Below are positions 1 to 7,001 of a stretch of 14,447 nt of DNA, in pieces. The position numbers and the translations under genes are program-made. This DNA comes from Alistipes sp. (GTDB lineage: Bacteria; Bacteroidota; Bacteroidia; Bacteroidales; Rikenellaceae): positions 78,471-92,917 of the forward strand of contig JAHZDG010000006.1 in assembly GCA_019422485.1 (NCBI GenBank). The letters are read 5' to 3'. Position 1 is the first letter of the stretch, and each line of letters starts with the position of its first letter. The notes beneath the pieces are model-generated. The model saw nothing but the letters and a program-made list of their open reading frames with translations. It made no database searches and was not told the origin of the DNA.

Positions 1-56
1 GTTAGAGCGCATGATTCATAATCATGAGGTCCTGAGTTCAAGTCTCAGACTCGCTA
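1..56 (+). tRNA. tRNA with CAU anticodon (elongator Met or Ile2), 5' end missing
   Basis: The window begins inside this tRNA, in the D-loop. The anticodon stem is 10-14 paired with 22-26, the seven-base loop is 15-21, and the anticodon CAT is at 17-19. The T-stem is 32-36 paired with 44-48, with a TTCAAGT loop. The 3' acceptor strand is 49-55 and the discriminator A is at 56. CCA is not encoded. A CAU anticodon can belong to elongator tRNA-Met or to the lysidine-modified tRNA-Ile2. The missing acceptor and D-arm bases prevent a decision. The initiator tRNA is unlikely, because the anticodon stem lacks the three G-C pairs next to the loop. Confidence 0.93.
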
Positions 57-61
57 CTTGG

Positions 62-103
62 AAAAGAAGAGGTCGCAAAACAATTTGCGACCTCTTCTTT
101 TTT
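62..103 (+). terminator. Intrinsic terminator after the tRNA
   Basis: A perfect stem of about 16 to 18 bp (62/64-79 pairing with 84-99/101) closes a four-base ACAA loop. It runs into a T-tract at 98-103. It begins only six bases after the tRNA and should end that transcript. Its A-rich 5' side also gives a U-tract on the other strand, but no gene is seen entering from that side. Confidence 0.9.
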
Positions 104-505
104 GTTGTGTTGTGCACCTTGTCGGAGGTCTGTCGAAAAAAGAAAGAAACCGGTAGTGGAGTTATTTCTAATGAACAGGAGAAACGGTGACGGGGGAATG
201 GATCGCCTGCAGCTGGAATCAGTTAAGCGACTTTGATGGGGATCGTTATGGTTGTGTGGCGGCGTTGGGGTCGGAAGGCAGACTCGATTGGGTCGGGGAG
301 TTTATGCGGGGGCGAGAGGTTTCGGCTTCGATATAATAATTATCTTTACGGACGGTATGGATCGGACATACCTGATGATAATGAAAGGGCATTTGCCCAA
401 AGAAGCCCTTGCGCTCCCGGGTGTAGCCGATGGAAGACAGATCACCTGTACGGTGTCGAACGAAAGAAAGTAGAACATCATAAAACATCATAAACTGTTA
501 AGGGG
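104..505. other. Gene-poor intergenic stretch
   Basis: About 400 bases lie between the tRNA terminator and the next gene. Short open frames exist (for example 233-493 on the + strand and 246-491 on the - strand). Their translations overlap each other on both strands, are rich in Arg, Trp and Gly, and match no family I recognise, so I do not call them. No clear repeat or structured RNA was seen. The only regulatory hint is a weak promoter candidate near 320-348. Confidence 0.5.
320..348 (+). promoter_or_regulatory. Weak candidate promoter for the phosphodiesterase gene
   Basis: TATCTTTA at 341-348 matches seven of eight positions of the Bacteroidetes -7 box TAnnTTTG. TTTC at 320-323 lies 17 bases upstream as a poor -33 box. 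If real, the leader before the ATG at 506 would be about 150 bases, which is long. Spacing and -33 match are below par, so this is only a suggestion. Confidence 0.22.
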
Positions 506-1306
506 ATGAAAAAGAATTTGATTTTGAGAGGATGGGTGTTGTGTATGGCCGTATGTGCCCAATTGACCCTGAGCGGACAATCCGTTCGTATCCATTCTCA
601 TAATGACTACCAACGGAATATTCCTTTTTATCGGGCCTATTCCCAGCAGGTCAACAGCATGGAAGCCGATGTGTATGTGGATCCTTCGTCTGAAACCGGT
701 CTGCTGGTGGCGCACGATCCGCATGAACTGGAGCATGCCGTCGATTTGGAAGAGCTGTATCTGAAACCGATGGCGTTTGTCTTCAAGCAGAATGGAGGAC
801 GCCCGTGGAAAAACAGTGACCAGACGTTTATGCTGATGGTGGATTTGAAAACGCCGCTTCATCCGACCATCGACCGATTGATCGCCAAACTGGAAAAGTA
901 TCCGGAAGTGTTTGATCCGAAAGTGAATCCCTATGCGGTCCGGGTGGTGATTACCGGAAGCCGCCCCGACCCGGCAGACTTCAACGATTATCCGGCCGCT
1001 CTTTTGTTTGACGGGTTTATCGAGGTAGACTATACCCCCGAGCAGCTGGAGCGTGTGGCGATGATCAGCGAACCTTTCTCGGAATATGTGAGATGGAAAG
1101 CGGACGGTAAGCCTTTCTTGAAAGAGGATCAGCAAACCATTTCGAAACTGGTGGAAAAGGCTCATCGGATGGGAAAACCGATTCGTTTCTGGGCATCGCC
1201 GGATAATCAGCAGGCCTGGAAAGCGTTACAAGAGCTCGGGATCGACATTATCAATACGGATCACCCCGAAGCCTGTACGCTGTATTTCAGAGCTCCGGCT
1301 CAATAG
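506..1306 (+). CDS. Secreted PI-PLC/GDPD-superfamily phosphodiesterase (AIM6-like)
   Basis: The 266-residue protein begins with a hydrophobic signal sequence (about residues 4-24), so it probably acts in the periplasm or on the cell surface. The mature part starts almost at once with HSHNDY (H30, H32, N33, D34). It continues with EADVYV (E53, D55), LVAHDP (H70) and MVDLK, and ends with an FWASPDN...INTDHPE segment. These are the barrel motifs of the PI-PLC/glycerophosphodiester phosphodiesterase superfamily, in the subgroup resembling fungal AIM6. In related enzymes two histidines and an acidic metal-binding set cleave phosphodiesters. The substrate here is unknown. Length is normal for a single compact barrel. 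The ATG at 506 is chosen because the signal peptide follows it directly. The gene stands alone on this strand and has its own terminator at about 1338-1372. Confidence 0.85.
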   Translation: MKKNLILRGWVLCMAVCAQLTLSGQSVRIHSHNDYQRNIPFYRAYSQQVNSMEADVYVDPSSETGLLVAHDPHELEHAVDLEELYLKPMAFVFKQNGGRPWKNSDQTFMLMVDLKTPLHPTIDRLIAKLEKYPEVFDPKVNPYAVRVVITGSRPDPADFNDYPAALLFDGFIEVDYTPEQLERVAMISEPFSEYVRWKADGKPFLKEDQQTISKLVEKAHRMGKPIRFWASPDNQQAWKALQELGIDIINTDHPEACTLYFRAPAQ

Positions 1307-1337
1307 TTTGGTGCGATCAGGGTTCTTCCTGAAACAG

Positions 1338-1372
1338 CATAGCCGCCCGTTGAAGGCGGCTATGTGTTTTTT
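1338..1372 (+). terminator. Intrinsic terminator of the phosphodiesterase gene
   Basis: A 10-bp GC-rich perfect stem (1338-1347 with 1355-1364) closes a seven-base loop and is followed by a T-rich run at 1365-1372. It sits 32 bases after the stop of the + strand gene and 15 bases before the end of the convergent - strand gene. Its left flank (GAAACA) is a poor U-tract for the - strand, so it mainly serves the + strand. Confidence 0.85.
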
Positions 1373-1386
1373 ACGGTATGGGAGTC

Positions 1387-1908
1387 TTATTCTTCTTCCG
1401 GCCGGATAAAGAAGCGCCAGATGCAGGCGCAGGAGGGATCGGTGATCTGCGGATGGCAGCTGATGGCTTCACATTCGATCCGATCGTCGATCGTGCGGGC
1501 AAAATAGGGGTATTCGATCTTCCCGATTTGCAAACAGGGGTGCATGGGCATACCTTTTCGTTTTCGGGTGGACTGGACCTGGCAGTCGACTACCCGGAAG
1601 ATCAGTTCGTGTTCGCGGAGTTCGTATTCGATAGCCGGATTGACGAAGGCCGAAAAACGAAATTCAAACGCTTGTCGCAGGCCTTCCAGACCGGGGTGTT
1701 CGTCCAGGTGGAGAAATTTCTTCAGCCGACGGGCTTCGCTGACCGAATAGCGTTTCCAGGCTTCGCAGTCGTGGTACATGGCTTCGTCCATGCCGTATTT
1801 CTGTTCCACGGATTGGAACCAGACGCCGTCGATGGCTAAAAAATTACGGGCATAGACATGTACCAGCTCTTTGAGCTGTTCTTTGGAAAGGTCGTCAAGG
1901 GTGATCAT
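1387..1908 (-). CDS. DUF6125-like Cys-rich cytosolic protein
   Basis: This 173-residue protein has no signal peptide or membrane segment. It opens with a helical stretch containing FLAIDGVWFQSVEQKYG (about 23-39), followed by WKRYSVSEARRLKKFL and HPGLEGL. The second half holds seven-residue-class signatures such as the C109-containing VDCQVQSTRKRKG and then C125, C146, C151, C160 and C162. I recognise this pattern as close to the DUF6125 group of small cytosolic proteins found in anaerobic bacteria and archaea. Their function is not established. The spaced cysteines suggest a metal or cofactor site, which is inference. A consensus promoter on this strand lies at 1950-1957, giving a leader of about 35 bases. 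The gene appears to be monocistronic and converges on the phosphodiesterase gene. Confidence 0.75.
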   Translation of the reverse strand: MITLDDLSKEQLKELVHVYARNFLAIDGVWFQSVEQKYGMDEAMYHDCEAWKRYSVSEARRLKKFLHLDEHPGLEGLRQAFEFRFSAFVNPAIEYELREHELIFRVVDCQVQSTRKRKGMPMHPCLQIGKIEYPYFARTIDDRIECEAISCHPQITDPSCACIWRFFIRPEEE

Positions 1909-1949
1909 ATCGGTCTGTTTTTAGTAAGGATTTTTGGGTAAGATTCCAA

Positions 1950-1957
1950 CAAAGATA
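1950..1957 (-). promoter_or_regulatory. -7 box for the DUF6125-like gene
   Basis: Read on the - strand this is TATCTTTG, a perfect match to the Bacteroidetes TAnnTTTG box. It lies about 42 bases upstream of the start codon at 1908. The upstream -33 region is only a T-run (about 1971-1977 on the - strand) without a TTTG, so it is weaker. Confidence 0.5.
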
Positions 1958-2112
1958 CCGAATTCGTCGGAAAAAACGGAAGCACTCCAAAACGAAAATG
2001 GACACAAAACAAATGAGGATAAAAAGATGTACGGGTGCTTGCGAATTCGTCTGTTTTTCGGGCTCTTGGCGAGAAAATCCGGGCGAGTGCGGAAAATTTG
2101 GCCGGGATTGGT

Positions 2113-2120
2113 TATCTTTA
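2113..2120 (+). promoter_or_regulatory. Weak -7 candidate for the GH97 gene
   Basis: TATCTTTA matches seven of eight positions of TAnnTTTG and lies 54 bases before the GH97 start. The only nearby TTTG (2097-2100) is 12 bases upstream, too close for a normal -33 box. Confidence 0.28.
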
Positions 2121-2174
2121 TGACCTGAACGTTCGGGACGGAATCCGAACCTCCCGATGAATCCAAACTGATTG

Positions 2175-4082
2175 ATGAAAAAATTGCTTTGCCTGTTGTT
2201 GGGCCTATGGGGTCTGAGTCTGGGCGCTTCGGCGACCGAAATTGTAAAAGCCGTCTCTCCGGATGGGAATCTGGTGATGCGGGTGAACCTAAAGGAGGGA
2301 AGTCCGTGTTATACTCTTTCTTATAAGGGAACTCCAGTGGTGTTGGAATCGACGTTGGGTATTAACGGCAATGTCGAATGGAATCGCGATATGGTGCTGG
2401 AAAGCCTCGATAGCGGTTCGTATGACCAACCCTGGAAACCGCTGTATGGGGAACGCAGTGAAATTCCCGATCGGTATCATTTCTATCGGGCGACTTTCGG
2501 CGGCTTGAAAGACCGGGACCGCAATCAGATCAAGTTGCAGTTGGAGATCCGGGCCTATGATGAAGGGATGGCCTTCCGGTATCGTTTTCTGGAAGGAGGA
2601 GGCTATCTACATATCGACCGGGAGTATACGGAATATACCTTGCCGGAAGGTACGTGGGCCTATCATACCCCTCGGGCACAGACCGAATATACAAAATTGC
2701 CGTTGAAAGACTGGCCGACCGAAACCGATCGTCCGTTGGTGCTGGAGTTGCCGGATGGACTGTATCTCTGCCTGACGGAGGCTCAGGTGGTCGACTATGC
2801 CCGGACGAAATTTGATCTGTCGGCCGACAAACCTCATACGCTGGTTAGCTCGATGTATGGGGCGGTGGATGAAATCGCTCCGTTCGATACGCCCTGGCGG
2901 GTGATGATGGTGGCCGAAGAACCGGGACAACTGCTGGAACATAACTATTTGTTGCTGAATCTGAATCCTCCTTGTGCAATTGAGTATCCGTGGTGGATCC
3001 GCCCGGGTAAAGTGATGCGCGAGGTGACGCTGACGACGCAGGGCGGGAAAGACCTGGTCGATTTTGCCGTCAAACACAACATGCAGTATATTCATTTCGA
3101 TGCCGGATGGTACGGGTATGAATATTCCAAAGCGTCGGATGCCACCACTGTGACGGTCGATCCGCTGCGTAATCCGGTCAGCGATCTGGATATGGAAGAG
3201 GTCGTGCGTTATGCCAATGACCGGGGCATCGGCGTGTGGTTGTATGTCAATCAGCGGGCTTTGGCGGCTCAACTCGATACCTTGTTGCCGTTGTATCACA
3301 GTTGGGGAATCAAGGGAATTAAGTTCGGTTTTGTGCAGGTGGGCTCCCATATGTGGACCAAGTGGATGCATGAGGCGGTTAAGAAGTGTGCCCAGTATCA
3401 GCTGATGGTCGATATTCACGACGAGTACCGTCCGACGGGATTTTCGCGCACCTATCCCAATCTGCTGACCCAGGAAGGGATCCGCGGAAACGAAGAGATG
3501 CCCGATGCACGGAACAACCTGATGTTGCCTTTCACCCGGTTTGTGGCTGGGGCGGCAGACTATACGATCGCTTACTATTTCCGCGATTTTGACAAATACG
3601 ATCCGCAGCGTCTCGATCAGATCGAGCTCGGGAAACGGGAACTGAAGACCACTTCGGCCCATCAGCTGGCGATCTCGGTGGTTTATTACAGTCCGTTGCA
3701 GTTTTTGTATTGGTATGATCGCCCGTCGGATTGCGGCGATGAACCGGAACTGGAGTTTTTCGACCGGGTGCCGACGGTGTGGGATGATACCCGGGTGCTG
3801 AATGGTCGCATCGGGGAATACATTACCGTAGCCCGTCGGAGCGGAGACGATTGGTTCCTGGGGGCGATGACCGGGCTCGAAGGGCGTGAACTGAAAGTGG
3901 CGCTTGATTTCCTGCCGGAGGGTAAACGTTACCGGGCGCATATCTATCGGGACGGAGACAAGAAAATGGCGACCCGGACGAAAGTCATCGTAGAAACCCG
4001 GGAGGTGGATTCCCGTACCGTATTGCCGGTGAAGATGTATCCTTCGGGCGGCGAAGCCATCTGGTTTGAAGCGCTTGAATAG
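2175..4082 (+). CDS. Secreted GH97-family glycoside hydrolase
   Basis: The protein is 635 residues, normal for GH97. A signal peptide spans about 1-20 with a likely cut after ASA, placing the enzyme outside the cytoplasm. The order fits the family: an N-terminal beta-sandwich (about 22-265), a barrel beginning near YPWWIRPGK and HFDAGWYG, then a C-terminal beta domain containing VWDDTRVLNGRIGEY and ARRSGDDWFLGA. The barrel carries VDIHDEYRPTGFSRTYPN (D413, D416) and EGIRGNEE (E434). GH97 contains inverting alpha-glucosidases (SusB type) and retaining alpha-galactosidase-like enzymes that use an Asp nucleophile. The DIHDEY context favours the retaining type, but I cannot assign the nucleophile or sugar with certainty. 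Some tracks would begin one codon earlier at TTG. The ATG at 2175 is preferred. No SusC/SusD genes flank it, so it is not in a visible polysaccharide-utilisation locus. Confidence 0.93.
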   Translation: MKKLLCLLLGLWGLSLGASATEIVKAVSPDGNLVMRVNLKEGSPCYTLSYKGTPVVLESTLGINGNVEWNRDMVLESLDSGSYDQPWKPLYGERSEIPDRYHFYRATFGGLKDRDRNQIKLQLEIRAYDEGMAFRYRFLEGGGYLHIDREYTEYTLPEGTWAYHTPRAQTEYTKLPLKDWPTETDRPLVLELPDGLYLCLTEAQVVDYARTKFDLSADKPHTLVSSMYGAVDEIAPFDTPWRVMMVAEEPGQLLEHNYLLLNLNPPCAIEYPWWIRPGKVMREVTLTTQGGKDLVDFAVKHNMQYIHFDAGWYGYEYSKASDATTVTVDPLRNPVSDLDMEEVVRYANDRGIGVWLYVNQRALAAQLDTLLPLYHSWGIKGIKFGFVQVGSHMWTKWMHEAVKKCAQYQLMVDIHDEYRPTGFSRTYPNLLTQEGIRGNEEMPDARNNLMLPFTRFVAGAADYTIAYYFRDFDKYDPQRLDQIELGKRELKTTSAHQLAISVVYYSPLQFLYWYDRPSDCGDEPELEFFDRVPTVWDDTRVLNGRIGEYITVARRSGDDWFLGAMTGLEGRELKVALDFLPEGKRYRAHIYRDGDKKMATRTKVIVETREVDSRTVLPVKMYPSGGEAIWFEALE

Positions 4083-4123
4083 ACGGATTCGGATTTCCGG
4101 GGCGGTGCCTACGGCGGGTGAAT

Positions 4124-4148
4124 GCCTATCCGGCCGCTTAGGCCTTTT
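4124..4148 (+). terminator. Weak terminator candidate after the GH97 gene
   Basis: GCCTA (4124-4128) can pair with TAGGC (4139-4143), and TTTT follows at 4145-4148. The stem is short and the loop has competing pairings, so this is only a candidate. The rest of the 4083-4311 gap shows no gene or clear promoter. Confidence 0.3.
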
Positions 4149-4311
4149 GTCGGGCGGTGGGACTTCGGGGGCCGGTGTGCTGTGAACAGAGGACTCCGGT
4201 ACAGGCAAGATAACAACGGCCTGGTTGAAAATCGAAAACGAACCGTGAAACTTTTGGGCCGCTTGTGTCGTATCGGAAGATAAACCAACCGGAGATCCGG
4301 ATGACAAGGAA

Positions 4312-5232
4312 ATGATGGAACAGAAAAACGAATCGAGAGAGCAGAAAATCGTACGGGTGACACTGGTGGGATCGGTGGTCAATTTCGTATTGGTGGTTTT
4401 GAAATTTCTGGCCGGAGGGCTGGGCCATAGCTCGGCGATGATTGCCGATGCCGTGCATTCGTTGTCGGATTTTGTGACGGATGTGATTGTTCTGATCTTT
4501 GTGCGCATTTCGGCAAAGCCGCAGGACGAAGGCCACGATTATGGTCACGGCAAGTTCGAAACCCTGGCTACGGCCATTATCGGGATTGTTCTGTTCGGTG
4601 TCGGTGTGAAACTGCTCTGGGACGGGGGCGAGAAAATCATCGGATTCTATTTCCGGAACGAACCGTTGCAGAGTCCGGGGACGATTGCACTGTGGGCGGC
4701 GTTGCTCTCCATATTGGCCAAGGAGATTTTGTATCGCTATACGGTGCGGGTCGGTCGTCAGCAGCATAGCCAGAGCCTGGTGGCCAATGCCTGGCATCAT
4801 CGTTCCGATGCCCTCTCGTCGATCGGTACGGCCATCGGGGTCGGTGGAGCCATTTTGTTGGGGCCCTCGTGGAATGTGTTGGATCCGATTGCCGCGGTGG
4901 TTGTCAGTGTGCTGATCATGAAGGTGGCGATCGAATTGATTCTGCCGGCGGTGAATGAGCTGTTGGAAAAGTCGTTGCCGGTCGAAACGGAACAGGAGAT
5001 CATGCAGATTATTGAACAGACTCCGGAAGTCTCTCATCCTCATGGGCTGCGGACGCGGAGTTTGGGAAATGGGTGTGCGATCGAGGTGCATATCCGGGTG
5101 AATCCAGAGATGAGCGTTGCCCGTGCCCATGAACTTACCCTGGAAATCGAACAGCGGCTGCGGCAGCGTTTCGGTGCAGAGACCCATATTACTTTGCATG
5201 TTGAACCTTGGAAATCGGAAGGCGAGGCATAA
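4312..5232 (+). CDS. Cation diffusion facilitator (CDF) metal efflux transporter
   Basis: The 306-residue inner-membrane protein has about six membrane segments (roughly 15-37, 41-65, 84-104, 122-143, 162-184, 190-213) and a C-terminal cytoplasmic dimerisation domain (about 222-300). The transport site follows the CDF pattern: HSLSD in helix 2 (H49, D53) and HHRSD in helix 5 (H162, D166). A HDYGHGKFE loop (75-83) lies between helices 2 and 3. CDF proteins export divalent metals such as Zn2+ or Fe2+ by proton exchange. A His at the first position (HD-HD), as in ZitB-type and eukaryotic zinc carriers, favours zinc over cadmium in the family, but specificity here is inferred. An AAGGA sequence at 4306-4310 is four bases from a second ATG at 4315, which may be the true start. 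The gene stands between GH97 and a terminator shared with the dismutase gene. Confidence 0.94.
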   Translation: MMEQKNESREQKIVRVTLVGSVVNFVLVVLKFLAGGLGHSSAMIADAVHSLSDFVTDVIVLIFVRISAKPQDEGHDYGHGKFETLATAIIGIVLFGVGVKLLWDGGEKIIGFYFRNEPLQSPGTIALWAALLSILAKEILYRYTVRVGRQQHSQSLVANAWHHRSDALSSIGTAIGVGGAILLGPSWNVLDPIAAVVVSVLIMKVAIELILPAVNELLEKSLPVETEQEIMQIIEQTPEVSHPHGLRTRSLGNGCAIEVHIRVNPEMSVARAHELTLEIEQRLRQRFGAETHITLHVEPWKSEGEA

Positions 5233-5322
5233 CTTTCTGACCCGATCGTTTTTGTAGTCGAAATCGAAAGTCTCGTCTGGAAGCTCAGAACGGTGCCGGA
5301 TTTCAGAACCGGCAGACCCATA

Positions 5323-5359
5323 AAAGGGGTACCGATAATTCGGTACCCCTTTGTGTTTT
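5323..5359. terminator. Bidirectional terminator between the CDF and superoxide dismutase genes
   Basis: A perfect 12-bp stem (5323-5334 with 5341-5352) closes a six-base ATAATT loop. A T-run at 5356-5359 follows on the + strand. On the - strand the A-run at 5322-5325 reads as a U-tract. It lies 90 bases after the CDF stop and 15 bases beyond the end of the convergent dismutase gene, so one hairpin can end both. Confidence 0.85.
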
Positions 5360-5374
5360 CGAGGGAGGAAGGTT

Positions 5375-5959
5375 TTATTGGGCGTCGAAACGCTGTTCGA
5401 TTACCTTCCAGTCCAGTAACTTCCAGAAATTCTTGAGGTATTCGGGACGGCTGTTGCGGGTGTCGATGTAGTAGGAGTGCTCCCAGACATCGACGCACAT
5501 CAGGGGCTTGAGCCCTTTACGCAACGGGTTTCCGGCATTGGATTCGGGGATGATCTCGAGGGTACCTTCCGGCGTTTTGGCCAGCCAAACCCAACCCGAA
5601 CCGAACAGTCCGGTCGCGGCCTTGTCAAACTGTTCCTTGAAGGCTTCCACGGAACCGAAATCCCGTTCAATGGCTGTTTTCAAAGCTCCCTCGGGGGCGG
5701 TTTTCGCCTGAGGCGAAAGACTCAGGAAAAACAGGTCGTGGTTCCATGCCTGAGCGGCGTTGTTGAACAACGGGCCGTCGGCTTTTGCGACGATTTCTTC
5801 CAGGGTGCTGTTTTCGAAAGGTGTGCCCACAATCAGACGGTTAAGGTTGTCGACGTAGGTCTTGTGGTGTTTGCCATAATGGTATTCCAACGTTTCCTGG
5901 CTCATGTAGGGCTCGAGGGCGTTCATGGCGTAGGGCAGGGGGGCTTGAGTGTGTGTCAT
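5375..5959 (-). CDS. sodB: Superoxide dismutase, Fe (or cambialistic Fe/Mn) type
   Basis: This enzyme converts superoxide to oxygen and hydrogen peroxide. The four metal ligands are all present: H27 (YHYGKHH), H74 (AWNHDLFF), D157 and H161 (DVWEH). Gln70, in NNAAQAWNH, occupies the N-terminal-domain position typical of iron enzymes, whereas Mn enzymes usually carry the glutamine in the second domain. That suggests Fe or cambialistic use, as in other Bacteroidales. From the ATG at 5959 the protein is 194 residues, matching the family length and its usual M-x-x-LPY-ALEP beginning. In-frame ATGs at 5965 and 5998 would add 2 or 13 residues. The 13-residue form begins MNLLLSTISTF, mildly hydrophobic but too short for a convincing signal peptide. 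No clear promoter was found upstream. Confidence 0.95.
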   Translation of the reverse strand: MTHTQAPLPYAMNALEPYMSQETLEYHYGKHHKTYVDNLNRLIVGTPFENSTLEEIVAKADGPLFNNAAQAWNHDLFFLSLSPQAKTAPEGALKTAIERDFGSVEAFKEQFDKAATGLFGSGWVWLAKTPEGTLEIIPESNAGNPLRKGLKPLMCVDVWEHSYYIDTRNSRPEYLKNFWKLLDWKVIEQRFDAQ

Positions 5960-6225
5960 GATCATGAAAGTGGAAATGGTAGATAGTAAAAGATTCATAA
6001 CTTTAAAAGATTCGGATCAGGCCGACAGAGAATAGTTCTGAGGCTTTTGATATAACTATCAATTACCGTACCAGCTTTGGGTGGAGAAGACCGCATCCTG
6101 GACCCGTGTCGGAAAAAAGGAGCAAAATGGAAAATTTCAATCTCGGAAAGCGCTCGAAAAGAGGAAATTTGCGATAAAAGAACGACCTAAATGAAGATTT
6201 ATTGCATTTAAACGCGGATTTATCC

Positions 6226-6255
6226 TTTAATCTTTATCTTTTTTTGATAATTTTG
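6226..6255 (+). promoter_or_regulatory. Promoter of the arginine biosynthesis cluster
   Basis: TAATTTTG at 6248-6255 is a perfect TAnnTTTG -7 box. TTTA at 6226-6229 is an approximate -33 element 18 bases upstream. Transcription would start near 6260, leaving a leader of about 70 bases before the GNAT start codon. That leader contains the palindrome at 6294-6305. Confidence 0.62.
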
Positions 6256-6293
6256 CAAATCGAAATAATTACAAACCTCAAGGTGGGGCTTAA

Positions 6294-6305
6294 TAACAAT
6301 TGTTA
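6294..6305. promoter_or_regulatory. 12-bp perfect palindrome in the arg leader, possible operator
   Basis: TAACAATTGTTA reads identically on both strands and lies about 35 bases after the predicted start of transcription and 28 bases before the first codon. Such a site could bind a dimeric repressor, for example an arginine regulator. It does not match the E. coli ARG box closely, so the regulator is unknown. A 12-bp AT-rich palindrome can also occur by chance. Confidence 0.35.
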
Positions 6306-6332
6306 CGCATTTAAATTCAGCGTTTTAAAGAA

Positions 6333-6914
6333 ATGAGTATTGAAGATTTCAACGTCATGGTGGCCACCGAGGAGCACGTCCCCTTTGCTAAGGCTATTTG
6401 TGATGAAATGGCGGAATCGGCGAAAGCCCGCGGGACGGGTATCGCCAAACGTACTCCGGAATATGTTGCCGGTAAAATGCGGGACGGCAAGGCCGTGATC
6501 GCTTTGCACAAAGACGGAACCTGGGCTGGTTTCAGCTATATCGAATCCTGGGGTCATGGCGACTATGTAGCCAACTCGGGTTTGATCATCAATCCCCAGT
6601 TCCGTAAATTGGGCCTCGCCAAGGCGATCAAGACCCTGACTTTCTTCTTGTCGCTCAAGAAGTTCAAAGGTGCGAAACTCTTCGGGTTGACGACCGGTCT
6701 GGCCGTGATGAAGATCAACAATGAATTGGGCTACCACCCGGTGACCTATTCGGAACTGACTGATGACGAACAGTTCTGGGACGGTTGCGCCAGCTGCGTC
6801 AACTATCCGATCCTGCAAAGCAAACATCGTAAGAACTGTCTCTGCACGGCCATGTTGTTCGACCCGGCACACGATCAGGTGAAAGTGCCCAAGCCCGACA
6901 ACAAGGATATCTAA
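6333..6914 (+). CDS. GNAT N-acyltransferase, likely N-acylglutamate synthase (ArgA role)
   Basis: The 193-residue protein has a GNAT fold. The acyl-CoA pyrophosphate loop is at NPQFRKLGLAKAIK (87-100). AVIALHKDGTWAGFSYIESWG (54-74) and VANSGLIINP form the central strands. ITS first-step role is inferred from position: it heads the cluster before argG, argC, argD and argB, and Bacteroides carries a closely similar GNAT (RGTGIAKRTPEYVAGKM-type) before argG that has been linked by genetics to N-succinylglutamate formation. It is unrelated to classical kinase-fused ArgA. The C-terminus carries four cysteines, C152, C155, C169 and C171, in a CxxC...CxC pattern unusual for a GNAT, possibly binding a metal. 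The ATG at 6333 follows an A-rich stretch. Acetyl- versus succinyl-CoA use cannot be read from the sequence. Confidence 0.82.
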   Translation: MSIEDFNVMVATEEHVPFAKAICDEMAESAKARGTGIAKRTPEYVAGKMRDGKAVIALHKDGTWAGFSYIESWGHGDYVANSGLIINPQFRKLGLAKAIKTLTFFLSLKKFKGAKLFGLTTGLAVMKINNELGYHPVTYSELTDDEQFWDGCASCVNYPILQSKHRKNCLCTAMLFDPAHDQVKVPKPDNKDI

Positions 6915-6948
6915 TCGCCGCTTGAGAACGAGTTTCCCGGGCGAGAGA

Positions 6949-6966
6949 CCTTCCTTCAGCGGAAGG
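6949..6966 (+). other. Intergenic hairpin between the GNAT gene and argG
   Basis: CCTTCC at 6949-6954 pairs with GGAAGG at 6961-6966 around a six-base loop. No T-run follows, so it is not an intrinsic terminator. It could affect mRNA stability or simply be chance. Confidence 0.35.
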
Positions 6967-7001
6967 CAGCAATCGAAATGGTAAAAACAAAAAATAATAC
7001 G

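Larger units (their letters stand above)
5999..6332. other. Divergent intergenic region (sodB / arginine cluster)
   Basis: This AT-rich 334-base region separates the leftward dismutase gene from the rightward arginine cluster. It holds a consensus promoter for the cluster (about 6226-6255) and a perfect palindrome at 6294-6305. No open frame, repeat array or riboswitch that I recognise is present. The dismutase-side promoter is not clear. The best - strand match near 6023-6030 (TATTCTCT) is poor. Confidence 0.55.

Noticed and set aside
233..493. Open frames of 73-86 residues on both strands in the first intergenic stretch
   Set aside because: They overlap each other on opposite strands, have odd composition and no recognisable motif, and no convincing start context.
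4202..4222. Short CAGGC/GCCTG inverted repeat before the CDF gene
   Set aside because: The stem is only five bases with an 11-base loop and there is no supporting context.
2607..4508. 633-residue open frame antisense to the GH97 gene
   Set aside because: It is rich in His, Arg, Ile and Pro as expected of a shadow frame, and it lies opposite a clear GH97 gene.
4138..5199. 353-residue open frame antisense to the CDF gene
   Set aside because: It is a shadow frame rich in Arg, His and Gln. The sense frame has all four CDF metal-site residues.
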